Shown: positions 53,509 to 62,814 of the stretch, piece by piece
How the letters are laid out: each line of letters opens with the position of its first letter
How positions within the stretch are numbered: the first letter of the stretch is position 1
NCBI GenBank assembly: GCA_022984795.1
Contig: JALIHJ010000020.1
Location: forward strand, 1-64,000
Direction: 5' to 3'
From: Fabrea salina
Taxonomy: Eukaryota; Ciliophora; Heterotrichea; Heterotrichida; Fabreidae
Length of the DNA: 64,000 nucleotides
Position numbers and translations under genes: made by a program
Notes under the pieces: model-generated
The model's input: the letters and a program-made list of their open reading frames with translations, nothing else
What the model was told of the DNA's origin: nothing
Database searches by the model: none

Positions 53509-54111
53509 TTAGTGCTTTCTACTTTGGTGCTCTAACTGGTTTAGTTGGGTTTGAATTGAGTCAAGCCTAGCCTGGAAGTCCAAGGAGGGGTTCTCTTCTT
53601 TGAGGTCTTCGGAGTCCAAACTGTCGTCTGCCAAAACTTGTTGGTGCTTTTCAACCTGGTCACTAGTTTTTAAGTGCACTGGCTCTTGTTGTCTCAAACT
53701 AGAGTCAAATATACAACCTACACCTAAACTCCCCCAAAGCAGTCCGTGCTTGTCTTCTAGGAAAGCTAGTTCTTTGCTGACTCCAAAATAGGTTGCTGTG
53801 TCTTTTCTAAGTTGGTCAAAAGTGTAAGAGTCTAAGTCTGAAACTCTCAAATAACAAAGATACCCTTCAAACTCCACTTCAACAGTGGCAGAGTGTAAGT
53901 TTTTGAGTTCTTTAATTTTGCGCATTAAGTACTTTCTGTCGTGGACTCTTGTGAGTTTAAAGTCAAGTCTAAGGTCTTCTTCCGTAAGTTCTAAAAGGTC
54001 TTTTCCTTCTATTCCGTGGAACTCAAACATTTCTACTGCACTTCCGCAGTTTATTGAAAACAGCCAGTGCGAAACTTCACCTGAACTCCAGTTGACGGGA
54101 CTCCTCTGCAT
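53509..54111 (-). CDS. SAM-domain protein
   Basis: 200 residues. A sterile-alpha-motif domain occupies about residues 6-70 (WSSGEVSHWLFSINCG, GIEGKDLLELTEEDLR, HDRKYLMRKIKEL). The middle has a small beta-rich segment and the C-terminus a short coil. Likely an oligomerising or RNA/protein-binding adaptor. Its stop is 4 bp from the end of the convergent Rh gene. Confidence 0.82.
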   Translation of the reverse strand: MQRSPVNWSSGEVSHWLFSINCGSAVEMFEFHGIEGKDLLELTEEDLRLDFKLTRVHDRKYLMRKIKELKNLHSATVEVEFEGYLCYLRVSDLDSYTFDQLRKDTATYFGVSKELAFLEDKHGLLWGSLGVGCIFDSSLRQQEPVHLKTSDQVEKHQQVLADDSLDSEDLKEENPSLDFQARLDSIQTQLNQLEHQSRKH

Positions 54112-54191
54112 TTTGCTACTCAGTATAATAAAATAACTACTCTTCCATATTAATTAGTTACAGGTACTTACTAAATAGTTTAATAATCAAA

Positions 54192-55469
54192 ATGGGCTGT
54201 GTAAATTCTCGTGGTAAGAAAGAAGCCGTACTATCAGGCAAATTAAGCCTGTCCCCAGAAAACAGGGAGTACCCCAGACAAGCCCATATTTCTATAAGGC
54301 ACCTTGATGAGTCTATGAGAGTAAGGATGGAGCCGTTATCTTTCAGTCTCACAGACCCCATGGTTTCTAACTCTAAAAAACTGGTGAAAGACAGGGAGTA
54401 CTGGGCCTCTGCCTGCGTGCTTCCAGGAATGGACCCCAGAAGCGAGATCGACAAGAAGTGCCAAGACTACTGCTTGTTTTCTAGTGACGAAGACTCGATT
54501 CTGATTGTATTGTTCGACGGCCACGGAGCTGAGGGTGAAAAAGTAGTTGAGTTCTGTTCTAAAGTAGCTGAAGACTTTTACAGGTCCTCCAAGTCCTCCG
54601 ACCCTACCCAGTTTTTAGTGGACCTCACTGAGAGGTGTCACAGTGCTTTGCAAAAAGAATCTACTATTGACGTAACTAGTTCTGGGTGCACTGCAGTGCT
54701 TGTTTACTTCTACAACGGATACTTGTACTGTGCAAGTGTAGGGGACTCCAGAGCTATTTTAGGAACTCTAGAACCCCCAAAACACTCACCTGCTCCTGAA
54801 GCACAAATGGGTGAAGAACGCAAAATGCTAGAAGTAGTCAAGGAAAGAAGGAAAAGCTTTTTAACTACTCAGATATTTCCCGTGCAACTCACGCGCGACC
54901 AAAAACCTGAGGACCCTGATGAACTTTCCAGGATAGTCAAAGCAGGCGGCAGAGTGCAGAAGATCACTGATAAAAAAGGCAACAAGGTCGGGCCCTACCG
55001 AGTTTGGGAGTTGAATGCCAACACTCCCGGACTTGCTATGAGTAGGTCGATCGGAGACATTACAGGGCACAAACTAGGTGTGATCTCCACACCTGTTACC
55101 ACTAAACACCAGATGAACGATGCAGGAGACTTATTTATTGTGGCCGCTTCAGACGGAATTTGGGACGTTATGGAGAATGAAGACGTAGTTACTTTCGTGG
55201 AGTGCTACAGAGAAAAGTGCTTGAGGGACCTGGAGTCCCCTACTAGATCCGAAACAGTGTCTTGCAAGAACTCTACCATTGCACAACTTCTTTGTGAAGA
55301 AGCACGTGTGCGGTGGTACACCATTGTGGAGAACGAAGACGTGATGATTGACGACATTTCTTGTGTAGTGCTTGAGTTACAAGGAGCAGTGGAAGGTGTG
55401 GCCCACGTGGCAAAGTCCCTTCCTGACAGAGAAAACAAAGAACTGCCAGCAAAAAATGGAAAAAGTTAG
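54192..55469 (+). CDS. PP2C-type Ser/Thr phosphatase, probable N-myristoylation
   Basis: 425 residues. MGCVNSRGKK is a myristoylation/palmitoylation signal. Metal-binding motifs are VLFDGHG, SVGDSRAIL, ASDGIWDVMEN and the final IDDISCVVL, so catalysis should be intact. A 45-residue insertion sits between the GDSR region and the SRSIGD segment. Membrane-tethered PP2Cs are common in ciliates; the substrate is unknown. Confidence 0.93.
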   Translation: MGCVNSRGKKEAVLSGKLSLSPENREYPRQAHISIRHLDESMRVRMEPLSFSLTDPMVSNSKKLVKDREYWASACVLPGMDPRSEIDKKCQDYCLFSSDEDSILIVLFDGHGAEGEKVVEFCSKVAEDFYRSSKSSDPTQFLVDLTERCHSALQKESTIDVTSSGCTAVLVYFYNGYLYCASVGDSRAILGTLEPPKHSPAPEAQMGEERKMLEVVKERRKSFLTTQIFPVQLTRDQKPEDPDELSRIVKAGGRVQKITDKKGNKVGPYRVWELNANTPGLAMSRSIGDITGHKLGVISTPVTTKHQMNDAGDLFIVAASDGIWDVMENEDVVTFVECYREKCLRDLESPTRSETVSCKNSTIAQLLCEEARVRWYTIVENEDVMIDDISCVVLELQGAVEGVAHVAKSLPDRENKELPAKNGKS

Positions 55470-55487
55470 TTTTGCTACTAAATAAAC

Positions 55488-56705
55488 TTAATTATCCTGT
55501 AACAGGTAGTCTATAGCTAAGTTAACAGAACCGGTCATTTCTAGTGCACGCGCTACTTGGTTGGCGGGAACGTGCGGAAGCACTTCGCGGACGCGGTTGA
55601 TGTTGTTGATATTGGCTGGAGTCCTAAGCATAGGCAGCAGTGACTGAACAAGGTTGGGTGCTCTTCTCTCTCTTAAAAAAGGCTGTTTGCAAAGTGGACA
55701 CTTAGAGTCACTTGTATTCAAAATAAGGTTCCTCAAGCAGTGTATGTGGTGGACGTGAGAACAGGACAGTTTGCAGCACTGGGAAGACGGAAGCAACTCC
55801 CAACAAATACAGCACTTTTCCTCCTGGTAGTCACCCATCTCCTCAGCACTTAGAGGAGGGTACTGTCTTTTGAAGTCTGTCATACAGGTTTTATAGGACG
55901 CATAGCGTTTATAGTGCTTGAGAAGAGCAATGATGCAGGTTTGAATTTTAAGGAAAATCAAAATTTGGACAGGGTAGACAATGCTCCAGGAGTGGAAACA
56001 AATAGTGATGTGGATCCACTTTGCTATTTGGAACAAAGACTCTAGCGAGTCAAAAGCTATTTGGGCTAGAGGAGAACTTCCTCTTTCAAGCAAAACCTGA
56101 ACTCCCGGAGTGCCTAGTTGACAGACTGCAATGAAGCCTTCGTAGTTAAGCAGCAGCAGTGCATTCACTCCTGCTTCTTCAAACAACCACCAAGTGAGCA
56201 GCATACAACTCACTGCCGAGCTCAGAATTAAACTTGTCAAAGACTTCAAACCTAAAGCAGAGTGTTGGGATAACCTAGTCTTAATCTGCAAAGTCCCTAT
56301 TTTAAGCAACTCATAAAACAACTGAACAGAGGCCCATATGAAGACCTCACCAGGGTTCTTGCTGATGTCGGTTGTAATGAGCAAGAAAAGGTTCAGTAGC
56401 AGGTTTTCGTTAAGTAAGTTGTGGAAAATATTTCGGACCTGACTGAAAGAAAGTGGACCTAGGAAGAAAGAATACACTGACTTGGCTGCAGCACTCATAT
56501 AGAGTGTAAGCGAAACCAAAGTAAGCAAGTTCAGATAAAACCTAAAAGGCAACTCTGAGTATGCAGCAAGAGCTGTCAGAAACCCCCTCATCAATATTGT
56601 AGGCAGTACCCAGACTCCCCAAATTGCAGCTAAACCGAGTAAAGTTACTCTGTTCCACTGTATTAACTTGTCAATTGCTTGTTGAGTGTATCTGCCCGCC
56701 CACAT
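55488..56705 (-). CDS. gp78/AMFR-like membrane RING E3 ligase with CUE domain
   Basis: 405 residues. About six membrane spans fill the first 275 residues. A RING follows (CCICWELL, CSHVHHIHC, CPLCKQPF). A CUE domain ends the protein (INRVREVLPHVPANQVARALEMTGSVNLAIDYLL). This order is that of gp78/AMFR, an endoplasmic-reticulum ubiquitin ligase for protein degradation. The C-terminal p97-binding helix of animal gp78 is absent. Confidence 0.9.
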   Translation of the reverse strand: MWAGRYTQQAIDKLIQWNRVTLLGLAAIWGVWVLPTILMRGFLTALAAYSELPFRFYLNLLTLVSLTLYMSAAAKSVYSFFLGPLSFSQVRNIFHNLLNENLLLNLFLLITTDISKNPGEVFIWASVQLFYELLKIGTLQIKTRLSQHSALGLKSLTSLILSSAVSCMLLTWWLFEEAGVNALLLLNYEGFIAVCQLGTPGVQVLLERGSSPLAQIAFDSLESLFQIAKWIHITICFHSWSIVYPVQILIFLKIQTCIIALLKHYKRYASYKTCMTDFKRQYPPLSAEEMGDYQEEKCCICWELLPSSQCCKLSCSHVHHIHCLRNLILNTSDSKCPLCKQPFLRERRAPNLVQSLLPMLRTPANINNINRVREVLPHVPANQVARALEMTGSVNLAIDYLLQDN

Positions 56706-56773
56706 TTTATCTTTATAATTCTTTCTAAAAAAGTTATTTAAAAATTATTGCACTTCTAAATCAGTGACTTATA

Positions 56774-56845
56774 GCCTCCTTAGCATAGTGGTAGTGCGTT
56801 CGTTTCGTAAGCGAAAGATCATGGGTTCGAATCCCATAGGGGGCT
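56774..56845 (+). tRNA. tRNA-Thr (anticodon CGU)
   Basis: 72 bases fold as a full cloverleaf: acceptor GCCTCCT/AGGGGGC with one G-U pair, D arm GCAT/GTGC, anticodon stem TTCGT/GCGAA with loop TTCGTAA (anticodon CGT), a 5-base variable loop and T arm ATGGG-TTCGAAT-CCCAT. No intron. Internal promoters are seen as TAGCATAGTGG and GGTTCGAATCC. CCA is not encoded, as expected. Confidence 0.96.
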
Positions 56846-56846
56846 C

Positions 56847-56851
56847 TTTTT
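56847..56851 (+). terminator. RNA polymerase III terminator of tRNA-Thr
   Basis: A run of five T one base after the tRNA 3' end. Confidence 0.75.
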
Positions 56852-57017
56852 GGAAGAAATATCTATTAACTAATTCAACTGCTTTTTCCAACTAACTAGC
56901 TTGCTTGACTTTTCTGGCCTAGTAAAAAAGGCACTTAAAAGAACTGAACCCCAAAAGACGCCTAGCGTCTATACAGTTTCTTAGCTTAGAGTGCGTCAGG
57001 CACTGAATAATTAAAAT

Positions 57018-58280
57018 ATGTCTAGCCAAACCCTCACCGGGAAAGTCAGCAGCGGAGAAGACTACTCAGAGTCTAAAACAGGAGGTCCCTCTGCTGCAAA
57101 AAGAAGAGTCTGCAAAGTGATGGGGTCTAACTTTTTCCTGGATGCGCGCTACGAAGTCCTTGAAACTCTAGGAAGTGGAGCCTACGGAGTAGTAGTATCC
57201 GCACGCGACAAACTAAACGGAAGTCACATAGCTATCAAGAAAATCGAAAAGGCTTTTGAACACTCAACCTTCACCAAGCGCACCCTACGAGAACTCAAGA
57301 TCATGAGACTCTTGGACCATGAAAACATTCTTAAGATTGAGTCTATTCAACTCCCCAGATCCAGAATGGAGTTTGACGAGATTTACGTTGTGACGGAGTT
57401 GATGGAGACCGACCTAAGTTCCATCATTAAGTCTCCGCAACCTTTGTCTGATGAGCATTGCCAGTTTTTCCTTTACCAAATTCTAAGAGGAATTAAGTAC
57501 ATGCACAGTGCCCAAATTCTCCACAGGGACCTAAAGCCTAGAAACCTCCTTGTAAACTCCAACTGTGACCTGAAGATCTGCGACTTTGGGCTAGCTAGAC
57601 CCTGCATAAGTGAACTAAAAGTAAGAGCTACACAAATGACTGACTACGTTGCCACAAGGTGGTACAGAGCTCCTGAGTTGCTTTTGACCTTTAAAAAGTA
57701 CACCACAGCTATGGACATGTGGTCTGTTGGGTGTATCTTCGGAGAAATTCTTCTGAGGAAACCCATTTTGCCAGGGAGCGACACAAACAACCAACTTGAG
57801 TTGATTTTCAACTTAATAGGAACTCCTAGCCAAGAAGACATACAGGCAATTCCCAACCCGCGCTCTAGAGAAAAGGCTCTAAAAGTTCCTAAGCGCAGAG
57901 GGAAGTGCTTCGAAACAATGTTCCACAACGCCAACCCTGAAGCTTTGGACTTGTTGCGCAGAATGCTTACTTTCAACCCTGACAAAAGAATTTCAGTAGA
58001 GGAGGCTTTGAGGCATCCTTACTTGGCTGCACTGCACTACCCAGACGACGAGCCAATCACGAAGCCAGTGTCTCTTTTCGACTTTGAGTACGAAAGGCAG
58101 TTGCTTACTATGAGGGACTTAAAGGACTTGATGTACGACGAGGTTTTGTTGTACCATTTTCCAGAAAAATTTGAAGAGTACGAAATCGCTAAGTCTGAGT
58201 TCGAAAGACAACTACACCTGCCTTTGAACAGAATGGGCCGAGCCAGACCCGTGACCAGTGATGACGAAGAACTCAACTGA
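57018..58280 (+). CDS. Mitogen-activated protein kinase (TDY activation loop)
   Basis: 420 residues. Gly loop GSGAYGVV, catalytic Lys in IAIKKIEKAF, HRDLKPRN, DFG in ICDFGLARP, and activation motif T-D-Y in QMTDYVATRWYRAPEL. The CMGC insert and C-lobe are typical. TDY rather than TEY is usual for many ciliate and plant MAPKs. A short N-terminal and a charged C-terminal extension are present. The stop is TGA, with TAG three codons on. Confidence 0.96.
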   Translation: MSSQTLTGKVSSGEDYSESKTGGPSAAKRRVCKVMGSNFFLDARYEVLETLGSGAYGVVVSARDKLNGSHIAIKKIEKAFEHSTFTKRTLRELKIMRLLDHENILKIESIQLPRSRMEFDEIYVVTELMETDLSSIIKSPQPLSDEHCQFFLYQILRGIKYMHSAQILHRDLKPRNLLVNSNCDLKICDFGLARPCISELKVRATQMTDYVATRWYRAPELLLTFKKYTTAMDMWSVGCIFGEILLRKPILPGSDTNNQLELIFNLIGTPSQEDIQAIPNPRSREKALKVPKRRGKCFETMFHNANPEALDLLRRMLTFNPDKRISVEEALRHPYLAALHYPDDEPITKPVSLFDFEYERQLLTMRDLKDLMYDEVLLYHFPEKFEEYEIAKSEFERQLHLPLNRMGRARPVTSDDEELN

Positions 58281-58342
58281 TGTCAATAGTATAATCTTTA
58301 AGATTATGATTTATAATTGCAGTCTGCTTAACAGTTACTTAA

Positions 58343-58705
58343 ATGGAAGAAAGCAAAGCCTCAAACTTTTTAGAAAAGAACGGACTTGTAGAAGCTTACG
58401 AGTACCTTTTGACGAGTTTGATAGAACACGGACTGCCTACAGGGGACCTTTATGAGTTTGCAGCGCTTATGGTGCTTAAGTTCGAAAAGAAGTGGAAGCA
58501 AAAGCAAAGAATGCAGGGCAACAAAGCTAAGCGCACAGACACCTCTGCAGAACCCAAAAAGGAGGAGTCTAAGGCTGAGGACAACCCCCCCAAGCCTGAA
58601 CAAACTAAACCTGAACAAACTAAAAAGGCCAATCCCACCCCCCAACCCAAACCTTCCAAAGCCTCCCCGCAAAAACCCACTAAAGAAACCTCTAGGAAAA
58701 AGTAA
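58343..58705 (+). CDS. Small protein with RIIa/Dpy30-like helices and Lys/Pro-rich tail
   Basis: 120 residues. The first 50 form two helices (FLEKNGLVEAYEYLLTSLIE and GDLYEFAALMVLKFEKKWK) like a dimerisation-docking domain of the RIIa/Dpy30 kind found in radial-spoke and ciliary proteins. The rest is Lys-, Pro- and Thr-rich and likely disordered. The domain call is tentative. Bases 58706-58854 hold no gene I can support. Confidence 0.65.
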   Translation: MEESKASNFLEKNGLVEAYEYLLTSLIEHGLPTGDLYEFAALMVLKFEKKWKQKQRMQGNKAKRTDTSAEPKKEESKAEDNPPKPEQTKPEQTKKANPTPQPKPSKASPQKPTKETSRKK

Positions 58706-58845
58706 CCTCCAAACTCTGGTTAATTAAGTCGGATTTAAAACTCGTTCCTAAAAGCATGTGTAAAAATGAAAACCTCTTAAGCAACCGTTACAACAAATAA
58801 ATGCCGTCCATGTTAAGCTCAGCCACATCATATTCTCTGCCATAA

Positions 58846-59379
<534 letters not shown>

Positions 59380-59462
59380 TGCTAACATAGTTCTTTAATT
59401 CTGGGTATAAAAAACTGTAAAATGTTCCATTTATGCCATAGTATGAGCATATTTGCATTTTA

Positions 59463-60839
59463 ATGAAGTCAATAGGCATTATAGGTGGCGGTATTTCAGG
59501 ACTGTCAGCAGCTTACTACTTAACGCGGCTGGCTCCTTCAGTTTCTGTCCACGTGTTCGAGAAGCACAGTCCTGGAGGCTGGATTCAAACAATGACCAAG
59601 GACGGATTCACTTTTGAAACAGGGCCTCGTTCTATTCGGCTTAACTTGCGCTCGCGCGAAGTAATGGAAATTGCCAGTCAAGTAGGCTGCTTAGACAAGA
59701 TAGTTTTTAGCTCTAAAAGAGTTGCAGACTCCCAGATCTACGCAGACGGAGAACTGTTTAGACTTCTTCCAGAAGGCCAGTTCAGGATGCTCAAAGGAAT
59801 ACTTACAGTGCCTATTTACAGGAAACTGTTTTTACTGAACTTTTGTTTGCCAAAGCCTAGAGCCCAGCCAGTTGAAGACGAAAGCATTCCAGAGTTCATG
59901 AGTAAGTATCTAAGGTTCTGGAGCGAAGAAGACAAGAAGTGGTTCATAGAAACCTTTTTGGACGCTTTCCAGCAGGGAATTTACTTAGGAGACATCAACA
60001 AGTTGTCTGCACGTTCTTGTTTGCCCTTTTCTCACATGTTTATGAAGAAGTACTACCCCAGTAAGTACCACCCCTACAAAGACATTATGAAAAACCCTGA
60101 CGTAATTAGGACTTACAAAAAAGGGATTTCTATGAAGTCCAATGCGTTTAACTTCCAAGGAGGACTTTCAACCCTTATAAATGCTTTGCTTGAAAACCTA
60201 AAAACCTACCCTAACTTCACTTACCACGAAACAGGAGTTACTTCTGTGAAGGAACACAACTCAAGAGGAGTCATTTCTACTTCTAAGGAAAACTTTGAAG
60301 TGGACCAGGTAATTTCAACCCTGCCTTCGAACATCTTCTCTGGGCTTTTAGAGGGCTATGAAAACATTTCGGACCTTTGCAACAAAGTCACTCACAAATC
60401 CATCTTCACTTTAAATGTTGGCTTTAAAGAAAACCACCGACTTGACGGACTGGGCTACTTAGTGCCTAACAAAGAAAACTCTAAGTTAGCAGGAGTCTTG
60501 TTCGACTCCACCCAGTTCACGAACTTAAAGCCTTGTGTCTCAGTCATGGGCAAAGTAAGCTCTAAAGAAACCACTCACGAGTTAACTAAAGAACTCATGC
60601 AGGACTTCAGAAAACAAACCCAGTGCGACACTGAAATAGCCACTATTCTTGGAAGTTACTGGGAAAATGCTTTGCCCCAGTACAACGTAGGCCACTACAA
60701 AATAGTAGAAGAAGTAGAGCAACAGTCTCCTAACTGGCTCAAAGTCTCAGGTCAGAGTTTGTACCCAAGTGGAATTCCTAACTGCGTGCTTACTTCCAAA
60801 AACCTAGTCAACAGCTTGGTTCACAAACCCATTGCTTAA
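59463..60839 (+). CDS. PPOX: Protoporphyrinogen oxidase (oxygen-dependent)
   Basis: 458 residues. FAD dinucleotide fold at the start (IGIIGGGISGLSAAYYL), then GGWIQTMTKDGFTFETGPRSIR, the FQGGLSTLINALLENL segment and the C-terminal FAD-contact region (NVGHYKIVEEVEQQ). This is the HemY type that makes protoporphyrin IX, the last step before ferrochelatase. There is no presequence; targeting of this enzyme is often internal. It is followed 14 bp later by the O-methyltransferase pair. Confidence 0.92.
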   Translation: MKSIGIIGGGISGLSAAYYLTRLAPSVSVHVFEKHSPGGWIQTMTKDGFTFETGPRSIRLNLRSREVMEIASQVGCLDKIVFSSKRVADSQIYADGELFRLLPEGQFRMLKGILTVPIYRKLFLLNFCLPKPRAQPVEDESIPEFMSKYLRFWSEEDKKWFIETFLDAFQQGIYLGDINKLSARSCLPFSHMFMKKYYPSKYHPYKDIMKNPDVIRTYKKGISMKSNAFNFQGGLSTLINALLENLKTYPNFTYHETGVTSVKEHNSRGVISTSKENFEVDQVISTLPSNIFSGLLEGYENISDLCNKVTHKSIFTLNVGFKENHRLDGLGYLVPNKENSKLAGVLFDSTQFTNLKPCVSVMGKVSSKETTHELTKELMQDFRKQTQCDTEIATILGSYWENALPQYNVGHYKIVEEVEQQSPNWLKVSGQSLYPSGIPNCVLTSKNLVNSLVHKPIA

Positions 60840-60853
60840 TTCTTATAATTTAA

Positions 60854-61840
60854 ATGAGTTTGAGTTTAGAAGAAATGATTGACTTGCCTCACATCGGGAT
60901 GCTTCTGTACACTGCTTTAGAACTCAACCTGCCCCAGCAACTCCAGTACCACTCTAAAACAGTTGCTGAACTCTGTAGGTTTTCCCGGGTAAAGCCTGAC
61001 AAACTAAGTAGGCTTCTATTTACTTTAGAAACAGCAGGTATATTTGCTTACGACTCTTCAAACGAAGAGTGGTCCAACAACTCAGCTTCTTCTGTGCTTC
61101 TAGACCCTGAACAAAGAGCCTTGTACATGTGGGACCTGCATCCTTTTAACTACTGCATCCTGTCTGAAATGCTCAGCTCCTTAAGGTCCCAAACCACAGC
61201 TTCAGAACTAGCACTGCAAGAGACTTTCCAGCACTTTGTGAAGTCTGACAAAAGAATCTTTGAACTTTACATGCAAAGCTTAAAAGCCTTTACTAAGGCT
61301 GTAGCTCCTCTGATTAAATCTAAAATTGACTTGACAGGAACCAAAAGCTTACTTGAAATAGGCAGGGAAGACGCTACTTTGCTTTGTGAGATCTTAAACA
61401 CCCGCCCTGGCATACACGGAGACGTCTTTGAAGAAGCTAGTGCAGTTGAGTACGCAGGAAACACCATACTGGAACACCACTTAGAAGGCAGGATAGGAGT
61501 GATCCCTGGAGACGTTGAAAACGGAGTGCCTGAAGGCTTTGACACAGTGATTATGAAGTCCTTTCTGCACAACTGGGACGACGAGTACGTAAGAATGATT
61601 CTGAGGAACTGCAAAAAGGCTATGGCCAAGAACTCCCAACTGTACATTATAGAGATGGTTCTTGATAAAAACAGCGACGAAAACCTTATAGAAAGACTGA
61701 GTAACCTGCAACTAATGCTTTATATGAACGGCAAAGAAAGGAGCTTACAGGAACTCAGGGACTTGCTCAGTGAAGCAGGGTTCAACTTTGTAAGTTCGAC
61801 TTCTGTAGCTGGACTAAAAGTTATCAAGGCTACAGCTTAA
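60854..61840 (+). CDS. O-methyltransferase-family protein, tandem copy 1, altered SAM site
   Basis: 328 residues of the COMT/ASMT-type family: an N-terminal dimerisation winged helix (DLPHIGMLLYTALELNLP...) and a Rossmann part. SAM motif I reads LLEIGREDATLL instead of the usual VGGGxG, so binding may be weak or lost. The catalytic-His segment is kept (MKSFLHNWDDEYV), as is the C-terminal IIEMVLDKN. Thus either a degenerate partner of the second copy or an enzyme with altered substrate. Substrate unknown. Confidence 0.85.
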   Translation: MSLSLEEMIDLPHIGMLLYTALELNLPQQLQYHSKTVAELCRFSRVKPDKLSRLLFTLETAGIFAYDSSNEEWSNNSASSVLLDPEQRALYMWDLHPFNYCILSEMLSSLRSQTTASELALQETFQHFVKSDKRIFELYMQSLKAFTKAVAPLIKSKIDLTGTKSLLEIGREDATLLCEILNTRPGIHGDVFEEASAVEYAGNTILEHHLEGRIGVIPGDVENGVPEGFDTVIMKSFLHNWDDEYVRMILRNCKKAMAKNSQLYIIEMVLDKNSDENLIERLSNLQLMLYMNGKERSLQELRDLLSEAGFNFVSSTSVAGLKVIKATA

Positions 61841-61848
61841 TAGTATAA

Positions 61849-62796
61849 ATGGACCAACTACACCTAAGTAAACTCCCAGAAGTAGCAATGCTCCTCTTTT
61901 GTGCACTTAAGCACGACCTTCCTAACAAGCTAAGAGAACCCACAGAAGTCCCAGATGAGAAACTTGAAAGGGTGCTTTTGGCACTGGAGTCTGTAGGAAT
62001 ATTTAAGCAGGAGTCTTCAAAATGGCAGAACACTGAGTTTTCAGAAATCTTTTACTCCCAAGAACAGAAGTCACGCACTATGTTCCACTGCAGCAGTGTT
62101 CAGTTTAGTTTGCTTGCTCAGGTCCAAAACTGGCTAACTTGTCACCAGGCCACACCCCAACTGGCTTTTGGAGAAAGCTTTTACGAAGTGCTTTCTGACA
62201 ACCCAGAAGACCTAAAAGACTTCCAAGAAACTATGAAGCTGTTTCTGAGTGAAGCATTGCCAGGCATCGAAAGGAACCTTCAAATAGAAGGAATAAACAG
62301 CTTGTTGGATGTAGGAGGTGGGCACGGGTTCTTAATCATAGACCTTGCGAAAGAACACTCTAGTCTGACAGGAGCTGTTTACGACCTTCCAGAAGTCTGC
62401 AGACTTGCCCAAGAAAACATAGAAGCTAATCACCTCTCAGATAGAGTAAAAGTGATAACTGGGGACTTAACCCAAAGCGTTCCTAAAGGCTTCGAAGCAA
62501 TAGTGATGAAGTCTGTGCTGCACAACTGCCAAGAAACCACTTGCATTAAAATCCTCCAAAACTGCAGAGAAGCTCTGCAGCCTGGATCTAAGTTGTTTGT
62601 AATTGAGTTTTTGCTCAAAAAAGAAAATCCTTGGCAAGTAAGAGAACGCACTGTAAATATACTAATGATGCTTTACTTCAACTCGAAAGAAAGAAGTGTA
62701 AGTGAGTACCAAACACTTTTTGAACAAGCTAGTTTTAAGTTGCACAGGGCAATCCCTCTTGAGTCCTTCAACATCTTAGAAGCCATAGCAATTTAA
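61849..62796 (+). CDS. O-methyltransferase, COMT/ASMT type, tandem copy 2
   Basis: 315 residues, same family as copy 1, 8 bp downstream. Motif I is intact (LLDVGGGHGFLIIDLA) and SAM ribose and base contacts follow (VYDLPEV, VITGDLTQSVP). The catalytic His lies in MKSVLHNCQETT; the usual Asp/Trp after it (HDW/HNW) is Cys here. It should methylate a phenol or indole hydroxyl, though the active-site edge is unusual. Heterodimer formation with copy 1 is conceivable. Confidence 0.88.
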   Translation: MDQLHLSKLPEVAMLLFCALKHDLPNKLREPTEVPDEKLERVLLALESVGIFKQESSKWQNTEFSEIFYSQEQKSRTMFHCSSVQFSLLAQVQNWLTCHQATPQLAFGESFYEVLSDNPEDLKDFQETMKLFLSEALPGIERNLQIEGINSLLDVGGGHGFLIIDLAKEHSSLTGAVYDLPEVCRLAQENIEANHLSDRVKVITGDLTQSVPKGFEAIVMKSVLHNCQETTCIKILQNCREALQPGSKLFVIEFLLKKENPWQVRERTVNILMMLYFNSKERSVSEYQTLFEQASFKLHRAIPLESFNILEAIAI

Positions 62797-62814
62797 TCCA
62801 TAATAAAGCGGGAA

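Noticed and set aside
56870-57017. Possible small RNA with GACGCctaGCGTC stem before the MAP kinase
   Set aside because: Only a 5-bp stem, no promoter or conserved motif; ordinary spacer.
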